This document shows, one piece after another, positions 16,742-24,678 of a stretch of DNA of 64,000 nucleotides. Below the pieces are notes generated by a model. That model had not been told where the DNA came from. It did no database searches and saw nothing but the letters and a program-made list of their open reading frames with translations. The stretch covers positions 434,001 through 498,000 of the forward strand of contig NZ_BSTC01000002.1 of the NCBI RefSeq assembly GCF_030269305.1. The letters run 5' to 3'. How positions within the stretch are numbered: position 1 is the stretch's first letter; the number at the start of each line of letters is the position of its first letter. This DNA comes from Kineosporia sp. NBRC 101731 (GTDB lineage: Bacteria > Actinomycetota > Actinomycetes > Actinomycetales > Kineosporiaceae). A program made the translations under genes and the position numbers.

Positions 16742-16873
16742 ACGATCATTCTCCCTGATCCCGGGCCCCCGGCGCATCCGCGCCGAGGGACTGCCGGGAT
16801 CTGTTCACGTAGCTCTCAGCGTTGAACGTACGGGGTCACCGCGGGAGTTTCCGCCATCGCCGAGAGCTGAACT

Positions 16874-17503
16874 TCAGGAGGTGGCGGCCTTCGCGGCACC
16901 CTTCTCGGTCTTCACGCCCTGGGTGCTCAGCTGGCCGCCGGCGTTCTCCAGGTGCGCCCGCACGAACCAGTGGAACTGCTCGATCTCGTGCAGGTGACCG
17001 ATCAGCAGGTCGTTGGTGACGTCGTCGAGCTCCTCGGTGTCCTCAGCAGCCTGACGGATGCTGGTGATCACCCCGACGTACACGGCGTCGAGGGCGGCCA
17101 GGTGCTCGATCGCACCGGCGCGGCCGATCGAGTAGTCGTCCCAGTCACGCTGCTCGACGAGCGCACCCGGAGTGCCCTGGGGCGAGCTGCCCAGCGTGGC
17201 GATCCGCTCGGCGACGTCGTCGGCGTAACCCCGCACGGCCTCGACCTGCGGGTCGATCATCTGGTGCACCGAGATGAAGTTCGGGCCGACCACGTTCCAG
17301 TGCACGTGCTTGAGCGTGAGGTGCAGATCGTTGTACGTGTTCAGGATCTTCTGCAGCACGGCGGCGGTCGCGGAACCCTCGTCGAGCGTCAGCCCGGGCA
17401 CCGTGAACGTCGGCGTGCCCTCGAAGGCGTCCGGCGTGTTCGGGCTGACCTGGGTGGTCGAGAGCTGTTCCTTGCTGTTCGTGGAAGAAGTCGCAGTAGC
17501 CAT
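16874..17503 (-). CDS. dps: Dps-family DNA-binding ferritin-like protein
   Basis: The 209-residue protein has the four-helix Dps core. Ferroxidase ligands are in LKHVHWNVVGPNFISVHQMID (roughly 62-82), given by His and Asp residues, and in DDVAERIATLG. The N-terminal 40 residues (TSTNSKEQLST...) and Lys/Ala C-terminal tail could bind DNA. It stores iron and protects DNA in oxidative stress. TACCGT lies 6 nt before the ATG and there is no ribosome site, so leaderless initiation is likely. Confidence 0.94.
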   Translation of the reverse strand: MATATSSTNSKEQLSTTQVSPNTPDAFEGTPTFTVPGLTLDEGSATAAVLQKILNTYNDLHLTLKHVHWNVVGPNFISVHQMIDPQVEAVRGYADDVAERIATLGSSPQGTPGALVEQRDWDDYSIGRAGAIEHLAALDAVYVGVITSIRQAAEDTEELDDVTNDLLIGHLHEIEQFHWFVRAHLENAGGQLSTQGVKTEKGAAKAATS

Positions 17504-17515
17504 GCGCTCACGGTA
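17504..17515 (-). promoter_or_regulatory. leaderless -10 element of dps
   Basis: Minus strand: TACCGT (17515-17510), then 6 nt, then ATG at 17503. No Shine-Dalgarno lies in between. Confidence 0.55.
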
Positions 17516-17572
17516 GGTCGGTGGATCGGCCGCCGCAGGTCGAGACGACGCTGTCCCGACAGCCGAATCCGC

Positions 17573-17584
17573 ACATGATCACGA
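17573..17584. repeat. half copy of the palindromic repeat, carrying an ACAD stop codon
   Basis: ACATGATCACGA matches the right arm of the perfect palindrome at 25555-25602 (CATGATCACGA). The TCA at 17579-17581 is the stop codon of the acyl-CoA dehydrogenase gene on the minus strand. Confidence 0.6.
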
Positions 17585-18781
17585 GGATTTGACGCCGTAC
17601 TCCTCCAGCAGGCGGCGGCCGATGATCATGCGCTGGATATCGGCCGTCCCCTCGCCGATCAGGAGCATCGGGGCCTCGCGGTACAGCCGCTCGATCTCGT
17701 ACTCCTTCGAGTAGCCGTAGCCGCCGTGGATCCGGAACGAGTCCTCCACCACCTGTGAGCAGTACTCACTGGCCAGGTACTTGGCCATCCCGGCCTCCAG
17801 GTCGTTACGGGCCCCGGAGTCCTTCACCCGGGCCGCCATCACCATCATCTGGTGCGCGGCCTCGACCTTCACGGCCATCTCCGCCAGCCGGAACTGAACG
17901 GCCTGGTGCTCGGCGATCTTCTTGCCGAAAGTCTCGCGCATCTGGGCGTACTCGATCCCGATCTGGAACGCGCGCAGGGCCACGCCACAGGCTCGCGCAG
18001 CGACGTTGACCCGGCCCACCTCGACACCGTCCATCATCTGGTAGAAGCCGCGCCCGGGCTCCCCACCGAGCACACACGCGTCCTCGATCCTGTACTCGTC
18101 GAAGACCAGCTCGGTGGTGTCGACGCCCTTGTACCCCATCTTCTCGATCTTGCCCGGCACCGTGAGACCGGGCGCCACCTCGCCGAAACCGGGCTCCTTC
18201 TCGACCAGAAAGGTCGTCATGTTCCGGTAGACGGAGGACGCGCCGGTGTCGGTCTTGGTGAGCACGGCGACGAGGCTCGAGGAGCCTCCGTTGGTGAGCC
18301 ACATCTTCTGCCCGGTGATCACCCAGCCGCCACCCTCCTGGACCACGGCTCGCGTCCGGATCGCCGCGACGTCCGACCCGCAGTGCGGTTCGGACATCGA
18401 GAAGGCCCCCCGCAGGTCCCCCGTCGCCATCCGCGGCAGGTAGCGCTGCTTCTGCTCCGGCGTGCCGTGCTGCACCAGCATCCAGGCCACGATGAAGTGG
18501 GTGTTGACGATGCCGGAGACGCTCATCCAGCCGCGGGAGATCTCCTCCACGACCAGGGCGTAGGTGAGCAGCGACTCCCCCAGGCCGCCGTACTCCTCGG
18601 GGATCATCAGACCGAAGATCCCCATCTCCTTCATCCCCTCGACGATCTTCGCCGGGTACTCGTCGCGGTGCTCCAGCTCGGTGGCGACGGGGAGGATCTG
18701 CTCGTCCACGAAGACCCGAACCGCCTTCAGGATCTCCTTCTGGTCGTCGGTCAGGCCCTCGGTGCTCTGCAGACGCCCCAT
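17579..18781 (-). CDS. acyl-CoA dehydrogenase
   Basis: From ATG 18781 (AAGGAG, 6-7 nt spacing) the enzyme has 400 residues, normal for the family; the ORF runs on to 18907 without support. Signatures are the FAD-binding segment AFSMSEPHCGSDVAAI, WITGQKMWLTNG, and the C-terminal RIHGGYGYSKEYEIERLYREAPM with LIGEGTADIQ, where Glu of REAPM is the likely catalytic base. It oxidises an acyl-CoA, passing electrons to ETF. It is not in an operon with other beta-oxidation genes, so the chain length is unknown. Direct repeats upstream may be its operator. Confidence 0.92.
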   Translation of the reverse strand: MGRLQSTEGLTDDQKEILKAVRVFVDEQILPVATELEHRDEYPAKIVEGMKEMGIFGLMIPEEYGGLGESLLTYALVVEEISRGWMSVSGIVNTHFIVAWMLVQHGTPEQKQRYLPRMATGDLRGAFSMSEPHCGSDVAAIRTRAVVQEGGGWVITGQKMWLTNGGSSSLVAVLTKTDTGASSVYRNMTTFLVEKEPGFGEVAPGLTVPGKIEKMGYKGVDTTELVFDEYRIEDACVLGGEPGRGFYQMMDGVEVGRVNVAARACGVALRAFQIGIEYAQMRETFGKKIAEHQAVQFRLAEMAVKVEAAHQMMVMAARVKDSGARNDLEAGMAKYLASEYCSQVVEDSFRIHGGYGYSKEYEIERLYREAPMLLIGEGTADIQRMIIGRRLLEEYGVKSS

Positions 18782-18793
18782 CGCGCGCTCCTT

Positions 18794-18835
18794 GATCAGT
18801 CCTGATCGGTCCTGGATCGGTCCTGGATCAGTCCG
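18794..18835. repeat. direct repeats upstream of the acyl-CoA dehydrogenase
   Basis: The sequence has about three and a half copies of an 11-12 bp unit built on GATCGGTCCTG (TGATCAGTCC at both ends, TGATCGG and GGATCGG inside). They lie 13-54 bp before the start codon, where a repressor could act. Confidence 0.5.
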
Positions 18836-19070
18836 GCCGAACTCGGGTCTCCGCCGAGCATGAGCCGAGTATGAGCCGGGCCCCCAGGTCACACACCTGT
18901 CCCACATGTGAGCGACACCACTGCGTAACCCGGTGGGCCCTCACCGTGATCGGCGCCGATCAGGGAATCAGGCCCGCAGGCTGCTGGTTCTTCCTGAGCG
19001 CGGGCACCCCGTGAACGCGGCCGTCAGACCAAAGGGATGCTTGGGTCGTCCCAAATCCTGGACTTGCTCA
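18836..19070. other. gene-free divergent region ACAD / sulfate reduction operon
   Basis: No gene is supported. It separates two divergent transcripts and should hold the promoter of the dehydrogenase. GGGATGCTTGGGTCGTCCCAAATCC near 19034 holds a short inverted repeat TTGGG/CCCAA just upstream of the -35 box of the sulfate operon, a possible activator or repressor site. Confidence 0.35.
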
Positions 19071-19099
19071 TTGACGATCGCGTTATGTGAACGTACGGT
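19071..19099 (+). promoter_or_regulatory. sigma-70-type promoter of the sir-cysH operon
   Basis: TTGACG (19071-19076), a 17-bp spacer and TACGGT (19094-19099). The predicted start at about 19106 coincides with the first bases of the riboswitch P1 helix, which supports both calls. Confidence 0.8.
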
Positions 19100-19105
19100 C
19101 AAGAA

Positions 19106-19205
19106 AACCATCCAGAGCGGCTGAGAGACCTGGCTCGACGAAGCCGCAGCAACCACCCCACCCCAGAGGGTGCAGGGCCCGGTGCTACCGCCAGGACCGA
19201 TGGAG
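19106..19205 (+). ncRNA. SAM riboswitch (SAM-I/S-box type)
   Basis: The conserved S-box core is present: GCGGCTGAGAGACCTGGCTC (19117-19136) followed by GACGAAGCCGCAGCAACC. Helix P1 is closed by CCATC (19108-19112) and GATGG (19199-19203). The 3' strand of P1 ends in the bases that begin the GGAGGAG ribosome site of the leader peptide, so SAM binding should hide that site. It controls the sulfite reductase/CysH operon. Exact subtype (SAM-I or SAM-IV) needs a covariance model. Confidence 0.85.
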
Positions 19206-19212
19206 GAGAAAC

Positions 19213-19299
19213 ATGCGAGTCAACGGTGCAACGAGGCAGAACCTGACGAAGCGCACCTACGTCGACCTGCTCAGGACCGCGAGCGCGACCTGTCGGTGA
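19213..19299 (+). CDS. putative cysteine-responsive leader peptide
   Basis: ATG 19213 after GGAGGAGAA encodes a 28-residue peptide ending KRTYVDLLRTASATCR. It fits the actinobacterial leader peptides with (H/Y)VDLLR-x-SA-x-CR found before sulfur genes, where a Cys codon near the end senses charged tRNA-Cys. After its stop, CGGTGATC can pair with GATCCACCG, giving a hairpin that overlaps the Cys codon region. It stands between the riboswitch and sir, so translation of sir may be set by both SAM and cysteine. Confidence 0.82.
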   Translation: MRVNGATRQNLTKRTYVDLLRTASATCR

Positions 19300-19472
19300 T
19301 CCATCAGATCCACCGGATCCGCCGATCAGCACCCGCGCTCGTCGCCATCGACTACTGATCCGTCACCTTCCCGGAATGTTCGCGCCCATGGCGGCGCCGG
19401 CCGGGTGACGGCTGCGGTCCTGGGACACCACAGCTATTGAAAGCCACCTGTCATTACTCGGAGGAACCGCAC

Positions 19473-21191
19473 GTGAGCACCGACACCGAACCGTCCGGCG
19501 CCGGTATCGCCTTCCCGCCCAGGCCGAAGCGCTCGGAGGGCCAGTGGGCCCTGGGCGAGACCACGCCGCTCACGCCGAACGAGGCGTGGAAGGCGAAGGA
19601 AGGCGGCCTGGCCGTCCGCGAGCGGGTCGAGGCCTACGCCAAGGGCGGTTTCGACAGCATCCCCGGTGACGACCTGCGGGGCCGGATGCGCTGGTGGGGC
19701 CTGTACACCCAGCGGCGGCCCGGCATCCACGGCGGCCGCACTGCCTCCCTGGAGCCGCACGAGCTGGACGACGAGTACTTCATGCTGCGCGTGCGCACCG
19801 ACGGCGGTGCGGTCGATCTGCACCAGCTGCGCACGCTGGCCGGCATCTCCACCGAGTTCGCCCGGGACACGGCGGATGTCACCGACCGGCAGAACATCCA
19901 GTTCCACTGGATCCGGATCGAGGACATGCCGCGGATCTGGGCCACGCTCGAGGATGCCGGGCTCATCACCATCGACGCCTGCGGAGACACCCCGCGCGTG
20001 ATCCTGGGCTCGCCGGTCGCCGGAGTGGCTGCCGACGAGATCATCGACGGCACGCCGGCGATGCTCAAGATCCGCGAGATGTACGTGGGTAACGAGGATC
20101 TCCAGAACCTGCCGCGGAAGTTCAAGACCGCGATCAGTGGCAACCCGAACCAGGATGTCGCCCACGAGATCCACGACATCGCCTTCGTCGGGGTGAACCA
20201 CCCCGAGCACGGGCCGGGTTTCGATCTGTGGGTCGGTGGTGGCCTCTCGACGAACCCGATGCTGGCCAAGCGCCTGGGCGCCTGGATCCCGCTGGACGAG
20301 GTGCCCGACGTGTGGCACGGCGTGATCAAGATCTTCCGTGACTACGGCTACCGCCGCCTGCGCAACCGGGCCCGGTTGAAGTTCCTGATGGCCGACTGGG
20401 GCCCCGAGGTCTTCCGTCGGGTGCTGGAAGACGAGTACCTGCACCGCAAGCTGATCGACGGCCCGGCGCCGGAACTCCCCGAGGGCCGGCACGACCACGT
20501 CGGCGTGCACCGGCAGAAGAACGGCAAGTTCTACGTCGGGGTCGCGCCGATCGTGGGCCGGGTCAGCGGTGACGTGCTGGCCAAGCTGGCCGACGCGGTC
20601 GAGGCGGCGGGCAGCGACCGGGTGCGGTTCACCCCGCAGCAGAAGATCGTGATCCTTGACGTGGTGGCTTCCAAGGTGCCCGATCTGCTCGACGCGCTCG
20701 ACCAAATTGGTCTCACCGCAAGGGCTTCCGCATTCCGTCGGGGCACGATGGCCTGCACCGGCATCGAGTTCTGCAAGCTGGCGATCACGGCCACCAAGAG
20801 CACGGCCACCACTCTGGTCGCGGAGTTGGAGAACCGGCTGGCCGACGTGCCGGAGCTGTTCACGCTCGACGGGCCCAGCCTGTCGATCAACATGAACGGC
20901 TGCCCGAACTCCTGCGCCCGCGCCCAGATCGCCGACATCGGCCTGAAGGGTGTGCAGCTCCCCAACCCGCAGGATCCGCAGGGCGAGACGGTCGACGGTT
21001 TCCAGATCCACCTCGGTGGCGGGCTCGGCGTGCACGCCGGGTTCGGCCGCAAGGTGCGGGGCCTGAAGTCGACGGCCACCGACCTGCCCGACTACGTCGA
21101 GCGGATGGTGCGTCGCTGGCTGGCCCAGCGCAAGGACGACGAGACCTTCGCCTCCTGGGTCGTCCGGGCCGAGGAAGCCGATCTTTCATGA
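19473..21191 (+). CDS. sir: assimilatory nitrite/sulfite reductase (ferredoxin-dependent, siroheme)
   Basis: From GTG 19473 (GGAGGA, 7-8 nt spacing) the enzyme has 572 residues. The 4Fe-4S/siroheme cysteines are C428 and C434 (CTGIEFC) and C477 and C481 (CPNSC). Two ferrodoxin-like repeats and the substrate-site Arg/Lys stretches (RQNIQFHWIR) are present. The cysH context and the SAM/Cys leader say sulfite rather than nitrite: sulfite to sulfide with ferredoxin, as for NirA/Rv2391. The FdxA gene at 58.2 kb could be one donor. Confidence 0.94.
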   Translation: MSTDTEPSGAGIAFPPRPKRSEGQWALGETTPLTPNEAWKAKEGGLAVRERVEAYAKGGFDSIPGDDLRGRMRWWGLYTQRRPGIHGGRTASLEPHELDDEYFMLRVRTDGGAVDLHQLRTLAGISTEFARDTADVTDRQNIQFHWIRIEDMPRIWATLEDAGLITIDACGDTPRVILGSPVAGVAADEIIDGTPAMLKIREMYVGNEDLQNLPRKFKTAISGNPNQDVAHEIHDIAFVGVNHPEHGPGFDLWVGGGLSTNPMLAKRLGAWIPLDEVPDVWHGVIKIFRDYGYRRLRNRARLKFLMADWGPEVFRRVLEDEYLHRKLIDGPAPELPEGRHDHVGVHRQKNGKFYVGVAPIVGRVSGDVLAKLADAVEAAGSDRVRFTPQQKIVILDVVASKVPDLLDALDQIGLTARASAFRRGTMACTGIEFCKLAITATKSTATTLVAELENRLADVPELFTLDGPSLSINMNGCPNSCARAQIADIGLKGVQLPNPQDPQGETVDGFQIHLGGGLGVHAGFGRKVRGLKSTATDLPDYVERMVRRWLAQRKDDETFASWVVRAEEADLS

Positions 21192-21198
21192 GGCCGGC

Positions 21199-21441
21199 AT
21201 GAGCGAGACCGCGAGAGCCGTTCCGTACTGCTGCCCGTTCTGCGGCGAGGAAGACCTGCGACCGGTGGCCGGCGGCTCGGTCGAGGGCCTGACCCGCGGA
21301 GGCTGGCACTGTCGTAGCTGCCTTCGTGTCTTCAGCCTGAGTTTTCACGGACTGCACCGTCCGGAGCAGCTCGAACCTTCCATCCCTGATACGCATTCCA
21401 CTCACGCGGGTACCTCCCCCGGCCCCCGCACTGGAGAGTGA
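21199..21441 (+). CDS. small zinc-ribbon protein in sulfate reduction operon
   Basis: The 80-residue protein has two CxxC pairs: CCPFCGEEDLRPV (11-23) and WHCRSCLRVFSL (37-48), a classic zinc ribbon. The rest is Gly/Pro/Thr-rich and disordered. A similar small protein sits between sir and cysH in other actinobacteria; function unknown, perhaps a cluster-assembly or redox partner. It starts 7 nt after sir and ends next to cysH. Confidence 0.75.
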   Translation: MSETARAVPYCCPFCGEEDLRPVAGGSVEGLTRGGWHCRSCLRVFSLSFHGLHRPEQLEPSIPDTHSTHAGTSPGPRTGE

Positions 21442-21446
21442 CAGCC

Positions 21447-22178
21447 ATGATCGGATCGTTGATCAGCCGGCCCGAGGACGTCGCGGCCGCACTGGAGGAA
21501 GACGCGCCGGGTTTCGCGGCGGAGGCCTCCCGGGCGCTCGAGGGCGCCGACCCGCTCACCGTTCTGGGCTGGGCCGGGAGGGCTTTCGGCAAGGGCCTGG
21601 TGATCACCGCGTCGATGGGCGACACCGCCCTGGCGCACCTGACCTCACGGGCCGTGCCCGGCACCGACATGCTCTTCGTCGACACCGGCTACCACTTCGC
21701 CGAGACGATCGGCACCGCGCAGGCCGTGCAGCACTCCTACCCGCTGCGCATGCTCAGCATCCGGCCCAAGGAGTCGGTCGAGGAGCACGAGGCCAAGCGC
21801 GGAAAGCTCTGGCAGACCGACCCGGACGCCTGCTGCGCCCTGCGCAAGGTGGCACCGCTGAACAACGCACTGCGCGGATACCGGGCCTGGGCCACGGGTC
21901 TTCGCCGGGCCGAGTCGCCGGAGCGGGCGAACACGCCGGTCGTGCAGTGGGACGCCAAGCGCGACCTGCTCAAGCTGGCGCCGATCGCGTCGTGGACCGA
22001 CGAAGACGTGGAGAACTACCAGGACGCGCACCCCGAGGTACTCAGTAACCCCCTGCTGCAGATGGGCTACCGATCGATCGGCTGCTCCACGTGCACCCGC
22101 GCCGTGGCTCCCGGCGAAGACGCCCGCGCCGGCCGCTGGGCGGGCCGGGCCAAGTCCGAGTGCGGTATTCACCAGTGA
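21447..22178 (+). CDS. cysH: phosphoadenylyl/adenylyl-sulfate reductase
   Basis: The 243-residue enzyme has SMGDTAL (nucleotide loop), DTGYHFAETI and the two Cys pairs DACCALRKVAPL and GCSTCTR that bind a 4Fe-4S cluster, so it is the APS-reducing form. SECGIH near the end carries the catalytic Cys. It reduces APS to sulfite with thioredoxin, feeding the sulfite reductase. ATG 21447 is preceded by GGAGAG; a GTG at 21438 overlapping the stop of the zinc-ribbon gene (GTGA) is the alternative. No cysDN genes follow in this window. Confidence 0.93.
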   Translation: MIGSLISRPEDVAAALEEDAPGFAAEASRALEGADPLTVLGWAGRAFGKGLVITASMGDTALAHLTSRAVPGTDMLFVDTGYHFAETIGTAQAVQHSYPLRMLSIRPKESVEEHEAKRGKLWQTDPDACCALRKVAPLNNALRGYRAWATGLRRAESPERANTPVVQWDAKRDLLKLAPIASWTDEDVENYQDAHPEVLSNPLLQMGYRSIGCSTCTRAVAPGEDARAGRWAGRAKSECGIHQ

Positions 22179-22186
22179 CCCAGCAT

Positions 22187-22225
22187 TGAGGACGAGGTGG
22201 GCACCCCAGGTGCTCACCTCGTCTT
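22187..22225. terminator. bidirectional terminator hairpin
   Basis: TGAGGACGAGGTGGGCACC (22187-22205) pairs with GGTGCTCACCTCGTCTTCA (22209-22227) with two G-U pairs around CCA. It lies between cysH and the convergent unknown gene. Confidence 0.8.
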
Positions 22226-22950
22226 CAGTCGTGCTGGAGGGCCTTCTCGAATTCTTCGTCGAAACGCTCGAGAATGACCTGGATCTCGGGACGATTCAGG
22301 GCCTCCTCGACCCGCTCGGCGCTCTCGCCGACCTCACCGTCGGGCTTCAGTTCAGCGTCACGCACCGGCTCGTCGGCCGACGTGCCGAAGGTCTGACGGG
22401 CGAACTTCACCGCGGCGGGCGTGAGCTTGCGACCCTGTGAGAGCCCGTCGCCGATGGCGGCGGACAGCAGACGCAGGTCCATGCCCTTCAGTGCCTCGTC
22501 GAACGCGTGGCGCAGCTCCTTGGCCTGCGCCTCGAGCACCTTGCGGTCGGTGCCGTCGCTCAGCCGGCCCTGCACCAGGCTGCGGTGAACGACCCGCGAC
22601 AGCAGCACCACCTTCATCACGTCGGTCGGAACCCCGCGCACCGCACCGAAGATCGCGACATATTTGCGCACCGGGAAGAGAATCACGCGGCGCGGCACCG
22701 AGCGCAGATACTTCATCGCCTCGGCGAACACGCCCCCCTCGGCCCCCTCGTACAGCGGGGCGACCTGCTTGGAGGGGTACTCCCGGTCGCTCGCCCGAAG
22801 CGTGCGCACGATGGCGACCTGGGTGGCCCGCAACCGGATCGCGTCGTCCAGCAGGGGCACCGGGACGAACCGGGCCGCGGCAACGGCGATGCCGCAGACC
22901 ACGGCTTGTCCCACCAGCGCGGCCGGGGGTCTGATCGCGTCAGGATTCAT
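22225..22950 (-). CDS. conserved hypothetical protein
   Basis: I do not recognise the family. The 241-residue protein has a hydrophobic N-terminal stretch (ALVGQAVVCGIAVAAARFVPVPLLDD, region 11-36), then a mainly helical, charged body with KYLRSVPRRVILFPVRKYVAIFGAVRG and a Glu-rich C-terminal helix. It is probably membrane-associated. TAACCT lies 6 nt before the ATG with no ribosome site, so the mRNA is probably leaderless. It is convergent with cysH and shares their terminator. Confidence 0.65.
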   Translation of the reverse strand: MNPDAIRPPAALVGQAVVCGIAVAAARFVPVPLLDDAIRLRATQVAIVRTLRASDREYPSKQVAPLYEGAEGGVFAEAMKYLRSVPRRVILFPVRKYVAIFGAVRGVPTDVMKVVLLSRVVHRSLVQGRLSDGTDRKVLEAQAKELRHAFDEALKGMDLRLLSAAIGDGLSQGRKLTPAAVKFARQTFGTSADEPVRDAELKPDGEVGESAERVEEALNRPEIQVILERFDEEFEKALQHD

Positions 22951-22962
22951 GCGTCGAGGTTA
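22951..22962 (-). promoter_or_regulatory. leaderless -10 element
   Basis: Minus strand: TAACCT (22962-22957), 6 nt, then ATG 22950. The same hexamer precedes the malyl-CoA lyase-like gene at 23629. Confidence 0.5.
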
Positions 22963-23014
22963 CGGGGTGTGCAAGATCCAGCACGTTGCCGCGTCCGGGC
23001 GATCACCGGGCCGA

Positions 23015-23055
23015 CGGGGAAACTCCGTGCGGTCCTGGCGCACGGAGTTTCCCCG
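23015..23055. promoter_or_regulatory. perfect 17-bp inverted repeat in a divergent intergenic region
   Basis: CGGGGAAACTCCGTGCG (23015-23031) and CGCACGGAGTTTCCCCG (23039-23055) are fully complementary with a 7-nt loop. It lies between two genes that point away from each other, where no terminator is needed, 65 bp from one start and 86 bp from the other. Confidence 0.7.
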
Positions 23056-23140
23056 GTATGGCGGCGGTGAGGCGGCGGTCGGCGCGTTGTGACGCGGTTG
23101 AGCTGGACCGGAGGGGCCCGGACCGGGTTGGCTGAGCCCT

Positions 23141-23572
23141 GTGACCGGTGAAGACGTACTCGCGACCCTCGGCCTGGTACTGATCGTGAGCGGCGTGATC
23201 GTGATGATCGTGCCCATGGTGCGCGCCACTGTCGGCAGCTCGGCGATCGGCCAGGTGCCGCCCGAGCTCGACGGGGTGTCGGTGCCGGATCAGGCCGAAC
23301 TGCGGAAGCGGGTGCAATCCGGCGGCGAAGCACCGGCGCGGGACCTGCCGAAACTGCGGGCCGTGGCCGACGGAATGGTGGCCCGCCGCGTCGGACTGTG
23401 GTTCTGCCTGGGCGGGGCGATCGTGGCCCTGGGCCTGGCCGTGACCGACCCCACCGACCCCCCTCGCCTGGTGTTCTGCCTGGTCATCCTGGCCGTGGTG
23501 GGATTCGCCGCCCGCGGCATCGCGGTGCGGGCCCAGGCCGGCGCCGCCTTCCTGGCCGCTCATCCACGGTGA
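23141..23572 (+). CDS. small integral membrane protein, unknown function
   Basis: The 143-residue protein has three membrane segments: about 6-28 (LATLGLVLIVSGVIVMIVPM region), 88-106 (LWFCLGGAIVALGLAV) and 112-132 (RLVFCLVILAVVGFAARGI). Between the first two is a charged loop (DLPKLRAVADGMVARR). I do not recognise the family. GTG 23141 is the start; there is no clear ribosome site. Confidence 0.6.
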   Translation: MTGEDVLATLGLVLIVSGVIVMIVPMVRATVGSSAIGQVPPELDGVSVPDQAELRKRVQSGGEAPARDLPKLRAVADGMVARRVGLWFCLGGAIVALGLAVTDPTDPPRLVFCLVILAVVGFAARGIAVRAQAGAAFLAAHPR

Positions 23573-23616
23573 CGCCGCGCACACGTAGAGCCCTCCCCGC
23601 GCGCCGCCGCCCGGCC

Positions 23617-23622
23617 TAACCT
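23617..23622 (+). promoter_or_regulatory. leaderless -10 element of the malyl-CoA lyase-like gene
   Basis: TAACCT at 23617-23622 is followed by 6 nt and ATG 23629. No Shine-Dalgarno lies before the start. Confidence 0.55.
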
Positions 23623-23628
23623 CGTTCC

Positions 23629-24678
23629 ATGCGAAGCCCGAAGGACTTCTACCGTCCCCTGGCTGTCGGGGCGCCCGCACCTCTGCGGGAGATCCCGGCC
23701 GCGCCCTCCCGCATGATCCACTTCTTCCCGCCCTCCAACGCCCGGATGGTCGCGAAGGTGCCGGACATCGCGCCCAAGGTCGACGTGCTGCTGGCCAATC
23801 TGGAGGACGGGGTGCCCGCGGCCGACAAGGAGGCCGCGCGGGCCGGGCTGGTCGAGGTGGGCCAGAGCTGGAGCACCCCGGGAACGCAGCTGTGGACCCG
23901 GGTCAACTCCCTCGACTCGCCCTGGGGTCTGGACGATCTCGTCACCGCCGTGCTGGAGGTCGGGCACGTGGTCGACGTGGTGATGATCCCGAAGGTGGAG
24001 GGGCCCGAGGACATCCACTACGTGGACCGGCTGCTGGCTCAACTCGAGGCCAAAGCCGTTCTGAGGAAGCCAATCCTGATCCACGCCATTCTCGAGACGG
24101 CGGCCGGTGTGGCCCGGGTGGAGGAGATCTGCGCGGCCAGCCCCCGCCTGCAGGGGCTCTCCCTGGGCCCGGCCGACCTGGCGGCGAACCGGCGGATGAA
24201 GACCACCCGGGTCGGCGGTGGTCACCCGGGATACCTGGTGCGGCAAGACCCTTCGTCCGACGGAACCGACCGGGCCACGTACCAGCAAGACCTCTGGCAC
24301 TACACGATCGCCCGGATGGTCGACGCCTGTGTGATGAACGGCATCCATCCCTACTACGGGCCGTTCGGCGACATCCGCGACACGATGGCCTGCGAAGACC
24401 AGTTCCGCAACGCCTTCCTTCTCGGCTGCGTCGGCGCCTGGAGCCTGCACCCGGCCCAGATCCCGATCGCCAAGAAGGTTTTCAGCCCCACCCGGGACGA
24501 CGTGCGGCATGCCCGGCGAGTGGTCGAGGCGATGGGCGACGGCACCGGCGCGGTGCTGCTCGACGGGCGGATGGAAGACGATGCCTCGGTGAAACAGTGC
24601 CACGTGATTCTCTCCACCGCCAGGACCCTCGCCGCGCGCGACCCGGAACTGGCCGACCTCTACGGAATCGCCCCATGA
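23629..24678 (+). CDS. HpcH/HpaI aldolase-family CoA ester lyase (malyl-CoA lyase-like)
   Basis: The 349-residue protein is a TIM-barrel lyase of the malyl/citramalyl-CoA class. Metal ligands and substrate residues are suggested by LANLEDGVPAADK, IHAILETAAGVARVEEI and LGPADLAANRRMK. The long insertion YLVRQDP...TYQQDLWHYTIARMVDAC and GIHPYYGPFGDI is typical of Mcl1-type L-malyl-CoA/beta-methylmalyl-CoA lyases. It is coupled (ATGA overlap) to a second family member. The pair recalls Mcl1 and Mcl2 of the ethylmalonyl-CoA pathway, but no pathway neighbour is present to prove it. Confidence 0.83.
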   Translation: MRSPKDFYRPLAVGAPAPLREIPAAPSRMIHFFPPSNARMVAKVPDIAPKVDVLLANLEDGVPAADKEAARAGLVEVGQSWSTPGTQLWTRVNSLDSPWGLDDLVTAVLEVGHVVDVVMIPKVEGPEDIHYVDRLLAQLEAKAVLRKPILIHAILETAAGVARVEEICAASPRLQGLSLGPADLAANRRMKTTRVGGGHPGYLVRQDPSSDGTDRATYQQDLWHYTIARMVDACVMNGIHPYYGPFGDIRDTMACEDQFRNAFLLGCVGAWSLHPAQIPIAKKVFSPTRDDVRHARRVVEAMGDGTGAVLLDGRMEDDASVKQCHVILSTARTLAARDPELADLYGIAP

